NCBI RefSeq assembly: GCF_001553565.1
Contig: NZ_CP014228.1
Coordinates: 744,001-808,000, forward strand
Reading direction: 5' to 3'
Source of the DNA: Actinomyces radicidentis
GTDB taxonomy: Bacteria; Actinomycetota; Actinomycetes; Actinomycetales; Actinomycetaceae
DNA length: 64,000 nt
The translations under genes were made by a program, and so were the position numbers. Under the pieces are notes generated by a model. That model was not told the DNA's origin, did not search any database, and worked only from the letters and a program-made list of their open reading frames with translations. Shown one piece after another: positions 54,190 to 63,018 of this stretch; position 1 is the stretch's first letter, and the number at the start of each line of letters is the position of its first letter.

Positions 54190-54873
54190 ATGACCTCCCA
54201 GAAGCTCAACCGCGCGCTCGCGCTGCCCGCCGTCGCCACCCTGTCCCTCAGCGCGCTGGCCGCGTGCAGCCACGACTCCTCCGACGACGCGAGCGCCTCG
54301 GCGACGTCGTCGAGCGCCGCCGTCACCGTGACCGCGACCGCCACGGACGCGCAGACGACCGCACCCGCCGTCGAGGCCTCGAGCGCACCGGCAACCGAGT
54401 CGCCGATCGCGACCGGGACCGAGACGCAGACCCCGCTCGCGAAGGGGACCGAGGCGGCCGGTGAGGCACCGAGCCCGTCCCTCGAGGCGGCCCAGGCGGT
54501 CTGGTCGACGGCGGGTCAGGCGATCATCGACGGCGACGAGTCGGCCTTCCTGTCCGTGTCGAGCCAGTCGGTCCTCGACGAGCTGACCACCGAGCAGAAG
54601 GCCGAGACCGGCCCCGGCGACACGCTGAGCTGGAAGCACTGGGACGTCATGGGCGGTCATGACGCGACGGCCAGCCAGGACGTCAAGCACCAGGTGGGCT
54701 CCTGCGTCGAGGGCACCGGCAACGGCGTGACACCGCCGGAGGGCACGAGCGTCACCTGCGAGATCGACGCCGTGCCAACGGGCAGCGAGCCCATGCCGAT
54801 GGGCTACTTCTTCCTCGGCCAGCAGTCGGACGGCAGCTACACGGTGCTCGGGTACCAGCGCAACTACCAGTGA
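54190..54873 (+). CDS. Putative lipoprotein of unknown function
   Basis: A 227-aa protein with a lipoprotein signal (LSLSALAAC, lipidated Cys about 26), then a Ser/Thr/Ala-rich linker to about residue 95. A small globular domain follows, with two Cys (GSCVEGTG and SVTCEID) that could form a disulfide and the ending GYFFLGQQSDGSYTVLGYQRNYQ. No family is recognised. AGGAAGGGA precedes the ATG at 54190. TACCCT near 54138 is a possible -10 box. Confidence 0.8.
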   Translation: MTSQKLNRALALPAVATLSLSALAACSHDSSDDASASATSSSAAVTVTATATDAQTTAPAVEASSAPATESPIATGTETQTPLAKGTEAAGEAPSPSLEAAQAVWSTAGQAIIDGDESAFLSVSSQSVLDELTTEQKAETGPGDTLSWKHWDVMGGHDATASQDVKHQVGSCVEGTGNGVTPPEGTSVTCEIDAVPTGSEPMPMGYFFLGQQSDGSYTVLGYQRNYQ

Positions 54874-54956
54874 CGCGCGAGGGCTACCGATTACCGGGGC
54901 CCTTCTCCCCAACGCCGGTCCCGGCCGAGGCCCCCGCCGTCGACCGGCAAACGCAC

Positions 54957-54994
54957 GCTCGACCGTCTGATTTCTGGAGATCAGACGGTCGAGC
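54957..54994. repeat. 15-bp perfect inverted repeat between convergent genes
   Basis: GCTCGACCGTCTGAT (54957-54971) and its complement (54980-54994) flank an 8-nt loop. It lies between the lipoprotein gene and convergent clpB. The outer bases gcac/gtgc extend the dyad with small mismatches. A bidirectional terminator is likely. Confidence 0.82.
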
Positions 54995-55043
54995 GGTGCA
55001 TTGACGGTCGACCACCGACGGGGCCAACCGGCTCAGGCCGCGG

Positions 55044-57764
55044 TCACACGGCGGGCGAGGGGCTGGCGGCGCTCGGGGCCCAGGCCTCACCGCGGGCGGT
55101 GAGCGCCAGGCCGGCGAGCACACCCTCGGGGCTGACGTCGACAAGGACCTCCTGGCCGTCGAGCACCTCGCCGCCCAGGATCATGCGGGCCAGCTTGTCG
55201 CCGATCTCGCGCTGCACGAGGCGGCGCAGCGGGCGGGCGCCGTAGGCGGGGTCGTAGCCCTCGTCCGCGAGCCAGCTCCGGGCGTCGTCCGTGACCGTGA
55301 GCGTGAGGCGGTGGTCCGCCAGGCGCTCCTGCATCTTGGCGAGCTGGAGGTCGACGATGCGGCCGAGCTCCTCCTTGCTGAGCGGGTCGAAGATGAGCGT
55401 GTCGTCGAGCCGGTTGAGGAACTCCGGCTTGAAGTGCTGGTGCACGGCCGTCATGACCGAGTCGTGCTTCTCCTCCTCGGAGAGCAGCGGGTCGATGAGG
55501 AACTGGCTGCCCAGGTTGGAGGTGAGCACGAGGATGACGTTGCGGAAGTCGACCGTGCGGCCCTGGCCGTCGGTGAGGCGACCGTCGTCGAGCACCTGCA
55601 GGAGGATGTCGAAGACCTCCGGGTGGGCCTTCTCCACCTCGTCGAGCAGCACCACCGAGTAGGGGCGGCGCCGCACGGCCTCGGTGAGCTGGCCGCCCTC
55701 GTCGTAGCCGACGTACCCCGGAGGGGCGCCGACCAGGCGGGAGACGGAGTGCTTCTCCGAGTACTCCGACATGTCGATGCGCACCATGGCGCGCTCGTCG
55801 TCGAAGAGGAAGTCCGCCAGCGACTTGGCGAGCTCGGTCTTCCCGACGCCGGTGGGGCCGAGGAAGAGGAAGGAACCGGTGGGGCGGTCAGGGTCGGAGA
55901 CGCCGGCGCGCGAGCGGCGCACGGCGTCGGCGACGGCCGCGACGGCCTTGTGCTGCCCGATGAGGCGCGAGCCGATGACACCCTCCATCTCGAGGAGCTT
56001 CTGCTGCTCGCCCTGCATGAGCTTGCCGACCGGGATACCGGTCCAGGAGGCGACGACCTCGGCGATCTCGGCGGGGCCGACCTTCTCGGCGATCATGGGC
56101 TCGGGCGCGGAGGCGCCGTCGCGCTGCTGTCCGTCGGGTCCGACGACGGCGCCGGCGGCCTGCTCGGAGGTCTCGGCGTCGCGGATCTGCTTCTCGAGGT
56201 CGGGCATCTCGCCGTAGCGGATGCGGCCGGCCTCCTCGAAGCGGCCCTCGCGCTCGGCGAGGTCGGCCTTGGTGCGCAGCTCGTCGAGGGCGGCGCGGAG
56301 CTCGCCGACCTTGTTGTGACCGGCCTTCTCCGCCTCCCAGCGGGCGTTGAGGGCGGTGAGCTCCTCGGTGGCGTCCGCCAGCTCGGCGCGCAGCCTCTCG
56401 AGGCGGTCGCGCGAGGCCGGGTCGGCGGCGTCCCCTTCCTCGTCGAGGGACTCGGAGAGGTAGGACTCCTCCATCGTCATGCGGTCCACGCGCCGGCGCA
56501 GCTCGTCGATCTCGACCGGGGAGGAGTCCAGCTCCATGCGGAGCCGGGACGCCGCCTCGTCGATGAGGTCGATGGCCTTGTCGGGCAGCTGGCGGGCCGT
56601 GATGTAGCGGTCGGAGAGCTGGGCGGCGGCCACGAGGGCGCCGTCGGAGATGGTGACCTGGTGGTGGGCCTCGTACTTGGGCGCGATGCCGCGCAGGATG
56701 GCGACGGTGTCCGCGACGGAGGGCTCGCCGACGAGGACCTGCTGGAAGCGGCGCTCGAGGGCGGGGTCCTTCTCCACGTTCTCGCGGTACTCGTCCAGGG
56801 TGGTCGCGCCGACGAGGCGCAGCTCCCCGCGGGCGAGCATGGGCTTGAGCATGTTGCCGGCGTCCATCGCGCCGTCGGAGCCGCCTCCGGCGCCGACGAC
56901 GGTGTGGAGCTCGTCGATGAAGGTGATGACCTCGCCGTCGGAGGACTTGATCTCCTCCAGGACGGCCTTGAGGCGCTCCTCGAACTCGCCGCGGTACTTG
57001 GCGCCGGCGACCATCCCGGCGAGGTCGAGCGCGATGAGGCGCTTGCCGCGCAGGGACTCGGGGACGTCGCCCGCGACGATGCGCTGGGCGAGGCCCTCGA
57101 CGACGGCGGTCTTGCCGACGCCGGGCTCGCCGATGAGGACGGGGTTGTTCTTGGTGCGGCGGGACAGGACCTGGACGACGCGGCGGATCTCGGCGTCGCG
57201 TCCGATGACGGGGTCGAGCTTGCCGTTGCGGGCGGCCTCGGTGAGGTCGGTGCCGTACTTCTCGAGGGACTTGTAGGTTCCCTCGGGGTTGGGGCTGGTG
57301 ACGTGGGCGTTGCCGCGCACCTGCGGGAGGGCGTCGCGCAGGGCGGTCGCGGTGGCACCGGCGTCCGCGAGGAGGCGGGCGACCGGGTCGGTCGACGGGT
57401 TGCCGGCGGCGAGGGCGATGAGCAGGTGCTCGGTGGAGATGTAGTCGTCGCCGAGGGTCTTGGCCTCCTTGCCAGCGGCCTCGAGGGCGGCGAGGAGGGC
57501 GCGCGAGACCTGCGGCTGCCCCACGGAGGCTCCGGACGAGGCCGGGAGCTGGGTGAGGACACGGCGGGTGGCGGCGCCGACCGCGGTGCGAGCGGAGGGC
57601 TCGGGGTCGACGGCGGCGAGCAGGCCGAGGGCGACGCCGTCCTCCTGGCCGAGGAGCTCGGAGAGCAGGTGAGCGGTCTCGACCTGGGGGTTCCCAGCGG
57701 CCGCGGCGGCCTGCATGGCGCCGGAGATGGCCTCCTGCGACTTGGTGGTGTAGTTGGTGTCCAT
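55044..57764 (-). CDS. clpB: ClpB disaggregase (Hsp100)
   Basis: A 906-aa AAA+ chaperone that resolubilises aggregates with DnaK. It has the Clp N domain ([15 protein letters not shown]), first AAA+ with GEPGVGKT and the sensor region, a long middle coiled coil (about 400-530), second AAA+ with GPTGVGKT and [16 protein letters not shown], and a D2-small C-terminal domain. The ATG has AAGGAGG 7 nt upstream. A HAIR-like inverted repeat lies 60-80 bp upstream, pointing to HspR control, as for clpB of other actinobacteria. Confidence 0.97.
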   Translation of the reverse strand: MDTNYTTKSQEAISGAMQAAAAAGNPQVETAHLLSELLGQEDGVALGLLAAVDPEPSARTAVGAATRRVLTQLPASSGASVGQPQVSRALLAALEAAGKEAKTLGDDYISTEHLLIALAAGNPSTDPVARLLADAGATATALRDALPQVRGNAHVTSPNPEGTYKSLEKYGTDLTEAARNGKLDPVIGRDAEIRRVVQVLSRRTKNNPVLIGEPGVGKTAVVEGLAQRIVAGDVPESLRGKRLIALDLAGMVAGAKYRGEFEERLKAVLEEIKSSDGEVITFIDELHTVVGAGGGSDGAMDAGNMLKPMLARGELRLVGATTLDEYRENVEKDPALERRFQQVLVGEPSVADTVAILRGIAPKYEAHHQVTISDGALVAAAQLSDRYITARQLPDKAIDLIDEAASRLRMELDSSPVEIDELRRRVDRMTMEESYLSESLDEEGDAADPASRDRLERLRAELADATEELTALNARWEAEKAGHNKVGELRAALDELRTKADLAEREGRFEEAGRIRYGEMPDLEKQIRDAETSEQAAGAVVGPDGQQRDGASAPEPMIAEKVGPAEIAEVVASWTGIPVGKLMQGEQQKLLEMEGVIGSRLIGQHKAVAAVADAVRRSRAGVSDPDRPTGSFLFLGPTGVGKTELAKSLADFLFDDERAMVRIDMSEYSEKHSVSRLVGAPPGYVGYDEGGQLTEAVRRRPYSVVLLDEVEKAHPEVFDILLQVLDDGRLTDGQGRTVDFRNVILVLTSNLGSQFLIDPLLSEEEKHDSVMTAVHQHFKPEFLNRLDDTLIFDPLSKEELGRIVDLQLAKMQERLADHRLTLTVTDDARSWLADEGYDPAYGARPLRRLVQREIGDKLARMILGGEVLDGQEVLVDVSPEGVLAGLALTARGEAWAPSAASPSPAV

Positions 57765-57823
57765 ACGGACCTCCTTGAGGTTGGTAACGTCGTGCGTCTT
57801 CTGGCCATCTCAACCTTCACAGA

Positions 57824-57844
57824 CTTGAGTCTATTCCGCTCAAC
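57824..57844 (-). promoter_or_regulatory. HAIR-like (HspR) operator upstream of clpB
   Basis: CTTGAGT-N7-GCTCAAC. The consensus HAIR element is CTTGAGT-N7-ACTCAAG; the left half is perfect and the right half matches CTCAA. It lies 60 bp before the clpB start. Confidence 0.82.
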
Positions 57845-58039
57845 TTCTCCGGCCGGAGGTCGGGGCGGCGGCCACGGCCCCGACGTCGCCAGGCGCCCGT
57901 GCGCGCACCGTCGTGACGCCACCCGTCGGCACGAGACCGACGCGGACGGGCTGCGGGTGACGCGGGTGCGCATACCTGGCGCCATTCGGAGGAGACCGAC
58001 GTCGTCAGACGCCGCGTCACCCGACGAGAGGAGATTCAC

Positions 58040-58222
58040 ATGGGACTTGACGACCTGGCGCAGAAGGCCGGTGACGCTCTCAGCTCCGGCAAGGCCGAGG
58101 GCATCAGCGACAAGGCGCTCGACGCCGCCGCCGACGCGGCCAAGAAGGCGACCGGCGGCACGTACGACGACAAGATCGACGCCGCCCGTCAGGCCATCGA
58201 CGGCAGGATCGGCACCGACTGA
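58040..58222 (+). CDS. MT0933-type small antitoxin-like protein
   Basis: A 60-aa hydrophilic helical protein rich in Ala, Asp and Lys (MGLDDLAQKAGDALSS, DKALDAAADAAKKATGG, YDDKIDAARQAID). The composition and TGGTYDDKID motif match the MT0933/Rv0909-like antitoxin family. No toxin gene adjoins it, so the name describes the family only; these proteins may have a general stress role. GAGAGGAG lies about 7 nt before the ATG. It is divergent from clpB. Confidence 0.8.
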   Translation: MGLDDLAQKAGDALSSGKAEGISDKALDAAADAAKKATGGTYDDKIDAARQAIDGRIGTD

Positions 58223-58273
58223 TCCGTCCGGCAACCCGCCCGCTCAGGGCGCCGCGGCCTTCCGACCGCAGGA

Positions 58274-58309
58274 ACGAGGGCCCCGCACCGTTCGGTGCGG
58301 GGCCCTCGT
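58274..58309. terminator. Hairpin terminator between the antitoxin-like gene and the ABC operon
   Basis: ACGAGGGCCCCGCACC pairs perfectly over 16 bp with GGTGCGGGGCCCTCGT across gttc, between convergent genes. Confidence 0.9.
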
Positions 58310-58427
58310 GCGGTCCCGGCCGATCTGGGCTCCTCTTCCCAGTCGCCCCCGACGTCGGTCACCGCTGTCCGGCCTCAGGCGCAAGAGCCCAGCCGTCTCC
58401 CCCGGGACCATCGGACCCGCAGCCCCC

Positions 58428-59687
58428 TTACTGCGCGTTGAGCGCAGCGGTCGGGGGTGTGCGAGAGGCTCGTACGGCCGGGTACACGCCGGCCAGGGCG
58501 CCGATGACGATGGTGACCCCCAGGCCGCCGGCGACGGCGACCACCGGCAGGGAGAAGGGCCAGCCGTTGGCGGCCGCCATCGCGGCGGTGACCCCGATGC
58601 CGATGGCACAGCCCAGGACGCCCCCCAGCGAGGCCAGCAGCAGCGCCTCGGCCATGAACTGCACCAGGATGTGTTCGCGCATGGCGCCCAGGGAGCGTCT
58701 CAGCCCGATCTCCCGACGTCGTTCCAGCACCGAGATGATCATCGTGTTGGCCACCCCGATGCCGCCCACGAGCAGGGCGATCGAGCCGACGCCCAGCAGC
58801 AGGCTGGTGAAGGCCTGGTCAGCCGCGTTCTTGGCCTCCAGGGCGTCCGAGGGGCGCGAGACCTTGACCTCGTTGGGGGCCTGGGGCGAGATCGACGGCG
58901 CGAGCACGCCGCGTACGGTGGAGACGGCGGCGTCCTGGCTGCGCACGTAGATCGTCGTCGGCTTGGCGTCACGGCCCAGCAGGCTGGTTGCCACGTCCTG
59001 GCCGATCAGGGCCGCGTTGTCGAGCTCGGGGGCCAGCACCACCGGCTTGAGGATGCCGACCACGGTGAACCAGTTGCCGCCGATCCACACATTGGTCCCC
59101 GACGAGACGACGCCCAGGCGCTGGGCGGCCGTGTGCCCCAGGACCGTGGCCGGGTACTGGCCGGTGGCCTCGTTGAGCCAGGTCCCCTTGTCCACCTGCC
59201 CGGCGACGACGTCGAGCAGCGACCTGTCGGCGGCCAGTGTGGTGATGCCGCCGGAGGCGTTTTTGTCGATGAGCGGGCTGCGGTAGACCAGCGAGTCCCT
59301 GACGAGGCTGGTGCTCGCGGCGCTCTCGACGTCGTCGATGAGCCGGACCTTGCCGACGGTGTCCTGCGGCAGGGAGGACGAGTTGCCGAAGAGGTCCTGG
59401 CCGGCGGTGACCGTCAGCAGGTTGGTCCCCAGGGACTCGAGCTGGGCGGAGAGCTGGGCCCGGCTGGAGGCCGAGATGCCCACCACCGCGATCATGGCGG
59501 CGATACCGATGGCGACGCCCAGGGCGGACAGGAAGGCGCGCGTGGGGCGGGCCTTGATGCCGGTCCCTCCCAGGCGCAGCACGTCGGACAGGCGCAGCCG
59601 CGAGCGCTGGAGCCGCCGGGCCGGGGCCCCGGACCCGCCGGCCCGCTCGGCCGTGGGCCGGTCAGACCGGTGCGTAGACGTCGTCAT
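58428..59687 (-). CDS. MacB/FtsX-type ABC transporter permease
   Basis: A 419-aa permease with four transmembrane segments in the MacB pattern: one near the N-terminus (AFLSALGVAIGIAAMIAVVGI), a large extracytoplasmic MacB periplasmic-core domain (about 70-280), then three (AFTSLLLGVGSIALLVGGIGVANTM and two further). ERRREIGLRRSLGAMREHILVQF is the FtsX cytoplasmic motif. AAGGAG precedes the ATG at 59687, which lies inside the 3' end of the ATPase gene (26-bp overlap). With the ATPase and adaptor it likely exports a peptide, antibiotic or envelope factor. Confidence 0.93.
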   Translation of the reverse strand: MTTSTHRSDRPTAERAGGSGAPARRLQRSRLRLSDVLRLGGTGIKARPTRAFLSALGVAIGIAAMIAVVGISASSRAQLSAQLESLGTNLLTVTAGQDLFGNSSSLPQDTVGKVRLIDDVESAASTSLVRDSLVYRSPLIDKNASGGITTLAADRSLLDVVAGQVDKGTWLNEATGQYPATVLGHTAAQRLGVVSSGTNVWIGGNWFTVVGILKPVVLAPELDNAALIGQDVATSLLGRDAKPTTIYVRSQDAAVSTVRGVLAPSISPQAPNEVKVSRPSDALEAKNAADQAFTSLLLGVGSIALLVGGIGVANTMIISVLERRREIGLRRSLGAMREHILVQFMAEALLLASLGGVLGCAIGIGVTAAMAAANGWPFSLPVVAVAGGLGVTIVIGALAGVYPAVRASRTPPTAALNAQ

Positions 59688-60375
59688 GGACGATCTCCTT
59701 CTGGCTCGAGTCCCCCACGATGCGGCCGTCGCGGATGGCGATCTGCCGGGGCAGCTGGGCGGCCAACTCGTTGTCGTGGGTAATGACGATGACCGTGGTG
59801 CCCTGACGGTGGAGCTCGTGGAGGAGCTCGACGATCGAGGCCCCGGAGGTGGAGTCGAGGTTCCCCGTGGGCTCGTCGGCGAGCAGCAGCGGCGGGTCGC
59901 CGACGACGGCGCGCGCGATGGCCACGCGCTGGCGCTCACCGCCGCTCATCTGGTGGGGACGGTGGTCGAGCCGGTGGGCCAGGCCGACGCGCTCGAGGGC
60001 GGCCCGGGCACGTCGGCGCCGCTCGGAGCGGGGGATCCCGTTGTAGAGCAGGCCGTCGGCGACGTTGTCGACCGCGTTGACGCCGTCGGCCAGGTGGAAC
60101 TGCTGGAAGACGAAGCCGATGCGGCTGGCGCGCAGGGCCGAGAGCCTGGCGTCGGACAGGGAGCCGACGTCGACACCGTCGATCTCCACGGTGCCCGAGC
60201 TGGGCCTGTCCAGGGTGCCGATGAGGTTGAGGAGCGTGGACTTTCCTGAGCCCGAGGGACCGACGACGGCGACGAACTCGCCGTAGTCGACCTCCAGGCT
60301 CACGCCCGCGCAGGCGGCCACGGGCGGCTCCCCGTAGGTCCGATGCACGTCGCGCAGGGACAGGATGCTGCTCAT
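59662..60375 (-). CDS. MacB/LolD-type ABC transporter ATPase
   Basis: A 237-aa ATP-binding subunit. Walker A is GPSGSGKST, the FVFQQFHLADGVNAVDNVA Q-loop region is typical of LolD/MacB, the signature is MSGGERQRVAIARA, Walker B is LLLADEPTGNLD and the switch His is in VITHD. Its ATG overlaps the adaptor gene stop (ATGA), and its 3' end overlaps the permease start, so the three are translated as a unit. Confidence 0.96.
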   Translation of the reverse strand: MSSILSLRDVHRTYGEPPVAACAGVSLEVDYGEFVAVVGPSGSGKSTLLNLIGTLDRPSSGTVEIDGVDVGSLSDARLSALRASRIGFVFQQFHLADGVNAVDNVADGLLYNGIPRSERRRRARAALERVGLAHRLDHRPHQMSGGERQRVAIARAVVGDPPLLLADEPTGNLDSTSGASIVELLHELHRQGTTVIVITHDNELAAQLPRQIAIRDGRIVGDSSQKEIVHDDVYAPV

Positions 60376-61538
60376 GTCTGCGGCACCACCACTCGCTGTC
60401 CCTCGGAGAGGTCGTCGCCGGAGACCTCGACGCGCCCGCCGGCGAACAGCCCGACGGTGACCGGCACCTTGCGGGTGGTGCCGTCGGACTCGACGATCTC
60501 GACGCCGTACTGGTCGGGGGTCAGCGCCAACAGGGCCCCGACCGGCACCGACAGGACGCCCTCGCGCTTCTCGCTGGGCAGGTCGACGGTGACGGAGACC
60601 TCCTGGAAGCTGGCGGTCGCCGAGGCGTCGTCAAGGGTGACGGTGATGGGGATGACCCGTTCCTTCGAGTCGCTGGACCCGGACCCGGAGTCGGAGGACT
60701 TCTCCACGGGCGTGCCCACGGAGGTGATCGTTCCGGTGGTGGTGCTCGAGTCGGGCAGCCTGATGGTGACGGCGGTATCGACGACGGCGAGCCTCTGGTC
60801 GGAGAGCTTGATGTCGGCGTTGACCACCTGGGTGGTGGAGGTGACGTCGTAGAGCTCGGTGCCGGGGGCGATGCTGTCGCCCACCCGGGCGGTGACCGTC
60901 CCCACGCGCAGGTCTCCGGGCGTGAAGACCATCTGTCCCAGCGGGATGGTCCCGGTCTGGGGCAGTCCGACGGCCTTCTGCCACTTCATGATGGCGTTGG
61001 TGGTGTACCAGTTGAACTTGTCGTCGGGCTCGTAGTCGAAGTAGCCCATGTCCCGCAGGAGGGTCTCGAGTTGGAGGACGTCCTCGCCCTTGTCCATCCC
61101 GGCCTCGAAGGTGCGCCAGGCGGGCAGGGAGCCGTGCATGAGGTAGGCGATGTCCGTGCCCGTCCGGTAGAGGACGTCGCCCTGGGTCAGGACGGTTCCG
61201 GAGGAGGGCACCTGGATGAGGACGCCCTCGAAGCCCGCCTTGAGCTTGTGCGGGTCAGAGTAGCGCAGGGTCCCCGTCACGGAGGTCTCGCCCTGGAGGT
61301 CGCCCCTGGTGATGGTGTCAGTGGCGCCGGTGAAGGTCGAGGCCGTCGGCTGCGGCTCGGGGGCGAAGGGGCCGGTCTTGGAGGCGAAGGCGCCCGCGCC
61401 CGCGGCCAGGACCGCGACTGTCCCCATGGCCAGGAAGGTCCGGCGCCGGGTGCGGCGCACCACGCCCAGGTCTGCCGCCGCGTCGGTTGACGTGCCGGTC
61501 GAGCCGCCGTCCTGCGTGGAGGTGGTGGTCTTATCCAT
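60372..61538 (-). CDS. Membrane-fusion/adaptor protein with peptidoglycan-binding domain
   Basis: A 388-aa HlyD/RND-adaptor-like protein. A Thr/Ser-rich cytoplasmic start with RRTRRRTFLAMG and one membrane segment (about 36-53) is followed by beta-rich adaptor domains. A PG_binding_1-like segment sits in the middle (EDVLQLETLLRDMGYFDYEPDDKF, then AIMKWQKAVGLPQTG). The C-terminus has a permuted-SH3-like DGTTRKVPVTVGLFAGGRVEVSG. In Gram-positives such adaptors work with MacB-type ABC pairs, the PG domain probably holding the wall. It lies 79 bp downstream of the lipoprotein gene. Confidence 0.9.
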   Translation of the reverse strand: MDKTTTSTQDGGSTGTSTDAAADLGVVRRTRRRTFLAMGTVAVLAAGAGAFASKTGPFAPEPQPTASTFTGATDTITRGDLQGETSVTGTLRYSDPHKLKAGFEGVLIQVPSSGTVLTQGDVLYRTGTDIAYLMHGSLPAWRTFEAGMDKGEDVLQLETLLRDMGYFDYEPDDKFNWYTTNAIMKWQKAVGLPQTGTIPLGQMVFTPGDLRVGTVTARVGDSIAPGTELYDVTSTTQVVNADIKLSDQRLAVVDTAVTIRLPDSSTTTGTITSVGTPVEKSSDSGSGSSDSKERVIPITVTLDDASATASFQEVSVTVDLPSEKREGVLSVPVGALLALTPDQYGVEIVESDGTTRKVPVTVGLFAGGRVEVSGDDLSEGQRVVVPQT

Positions 61539-61617
61539 GTGTAAACCTGTCTGAGTGTGCCTTGCGCAGCTGCTCGGCCGCGCGAGTGGTCGGTCGTCTC
61601 CTGAGCGGGGCGCCGCG

Positions 61618-62097
61618 CTACTTGCTGCCGAGCTCGGAGAAGCACCTGTTCATGACGTCCTGGGGGATGTCGCCGCTGAGCTGGAGGCCCTTGTCGGCGT
61701 CGGGGTCGGGGTCGGGGACGTCGTAGCCCGCCTCGCGCAGGCACTCGGCGGCCCTGACCAGGTCCTGCTGCGTCTCGGGCTTGGAGAGGTCCTCGGTGCC
61801 CGGAGCGGGGCCGACGATCTGCTGGCACTCGTTGGCGGCCGCGTAGGCGGCGTCGGTCTCGGGGAACTGCATGTTGCCGTTGGCGTCGGGGTCGGAGACG
61901 TCAATGCCCTTGTCGCGCATGCACTGCGCCATCCTGAGCAGGTAGTCGTCTGCGCTGGTGGCGGAGGCGGAGCCCTGGGCGGCCGCATCCGTCTTGTCGG
62001 AGCCGGAGCATCCGGCCATGAGCCCGGCGGCGCACGCGACGCAGGTCAGCAGCGTGGCGGCGCGGGTGATGATCCGGGTGTTGAGGCTCTTGCTCAT
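61618..62097 (-). CDS. Lipoprotein with a duplicated Cys-pair motif, first gene of the ABC operon
   Basis: A 159-aa lipoprotein: signal peptide with lipobox LMAGC (Cys30). Two homologous repeats of about 40 residues follow: MAQCMRDKGIDVSDPDANG with later NEC (Cys59, Cys91), and AAECLREAGYDVPDPDPDA with later NRC (Cys119, Cys152). The spacing of 32 and 33 residues suggests one disulfide per repeat. The family is not named here, but it heads an ABC-adaptor operon and faces a two-component system, so it may be a sensor or substrate-binding accessory. AAAGGA precedes the ATG at 62097. Confidence 0.85.
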   Translation of the reverse strand: MSKSLNTRIITRAATLLTCVACAAGLMAGCSGSDKTDAAAQGSASATSADDYLLRMAQCMRDKGIDVSDPDANGNMQFPETDAAYAAANECQQIVGPAPGTEDLSKPETQQDLVRAAECLREAGYDVPDPDPDADKGLQLSGDIPQDVMNRCFSELGSK

Positions 62098-62177
62098 GAG
62101 AGAGGGTCCTTTCGGTGGATCGATGCCCGGGGTGCGGTGACGCCCCTTCGTTCGCAAGACAGCCAAGCGGCGGCGCT

Positions 62178-62217
62178 GTTGCCACGACATTCAAGGATTC
62201 GCTTATGTTGTGGCAAC
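62178..62217. promoter_or_regulatory. 13-bp inverted repeat in the divergent ABC/two-component promoter
   Basis: GTTGCCACGACAT and ATGTTGTGGCAAC are complementary at 12 of 13 positions, with a 14-bp spacer (62191-62204), 80 bp from the lipoprotein start and 141 bp from the regulator start. This A/T-richer spot is probably the binding site of the adjacent response regulator or overlaps the promoters. A transcript hairpin is a less likely reading. Confidence 0.62.
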
Positions 62218-62358
62218 GCGGGGGCCGGGGTGCGGGCCGCGACCACGGGACAGGCGCGACATCGCGGGCCGGAAACGGGTAGACAAGGAGCAGCGGCCTC
62301 GGCCGGACCGGCCGAGCGGTGTGAGATCAATCAAGACCACAGCGAAGGAGACAGGACT

Positions 62359-63018
62359 ATGCGCGTACTCGTCGTGGAGGATGAGGAGTACCTCGCCGAG
62401 GCCATCGCCACCGGGCTGCGGCGCGAGGCGATGGCCGTCGACGTCGTCGGTGACGGGGCTGGCGCCCTGGAGCAGGTGGCGACCAACGACTACGACATCA
62501 TCGTCCTGGACCGGGACCTGCCCGTCATCCACGGCGACGAGGTCTGCCGGCGGGTGGTGGGCGAGCACCCCGGGACCCGGATCCTCATGCTCACCGCCTC
62601 CCGGACGCTGGACGCGCGCGTGGGCGGTTTCGAGCTCGGGGCGGACGACTACCTCACCAAGCCCTTCGAGTTCCCCGAGCTGGTGGCCCGGCTGCGGGCC
62701 CTGGGGCGGCGCAGCCAGCCCGCACGCACACCGGTCATCGAGGCCCACGGGGTGCGCCTGGATCCCTTCCGCCGGGAGGTCTACCGGGACGGGCGCTTCA
62801 TTCGCCTGAGCCCCAAGGAGTTCGCGGTCCTCCAGGTCCTCATGGAGGCCGAGGGCGGGGTCCTGAGCGCCGAGGCGCTTCTGGAGAAGGCCTGGGACGC
62901 CAACGCGGACCCCTTCACCAACTCCACCCGGGTGACGATCTCCCACCTGCGCCGCAAGCTCGGTGAGCCGCGGGTGATCCAGACGGTCCCCGGCGCGGGC
63001 TACAGGTTCAGCGCATGA
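62359..63018 (+). CDS. OmpR-family response regulator of the ABC module
   Basis: A 219-aa regulator: receiver domain with MRVLVVEDEEYLAEAI, phosphoacceptor Asp51 (IVLDRDLP) and Lys101 (YLTKPFEFPELVAR). The winged helix follows, with RLSPKEFAVLQVLMEAEGGVLSAEALLEKAWD and IQTVPGAGYRFSA. It resembles regulators of antimicrobial-peptide or envelope-stress ABC systems. GAAGGAG precedes the ATG at 62359. The stop overlaps the kinase start (ATGA). It is divergent from the lipoprotein-ABC operon, its likely target. Confidence 0.94.
   Translation: MRVLVVEDEEYLAEAIATGLRREAMAVDVVGDGAGALEQVATNDYDIIVLDRDLPVIHGDEVCRRVVGEHPGTRILMLTASRTLDARVGGFELGADDYLTKPFEFPELVARLRALGRRSQPARTPVIEAHGVRLDPFRREVYRDGRFIRLSPKEFAVLQVLMEAEGGVLSAEALLEKAWDANADPFTNSTRVTISHLRRKLGEPRVIQTVPGAGYRFSA

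Noticed and set aside
58040-58222. Complete toxin-antitoxin pair
   Set aside because: Only the antitoxin-like gene is present. No short toxin-sized gene lies on either side.
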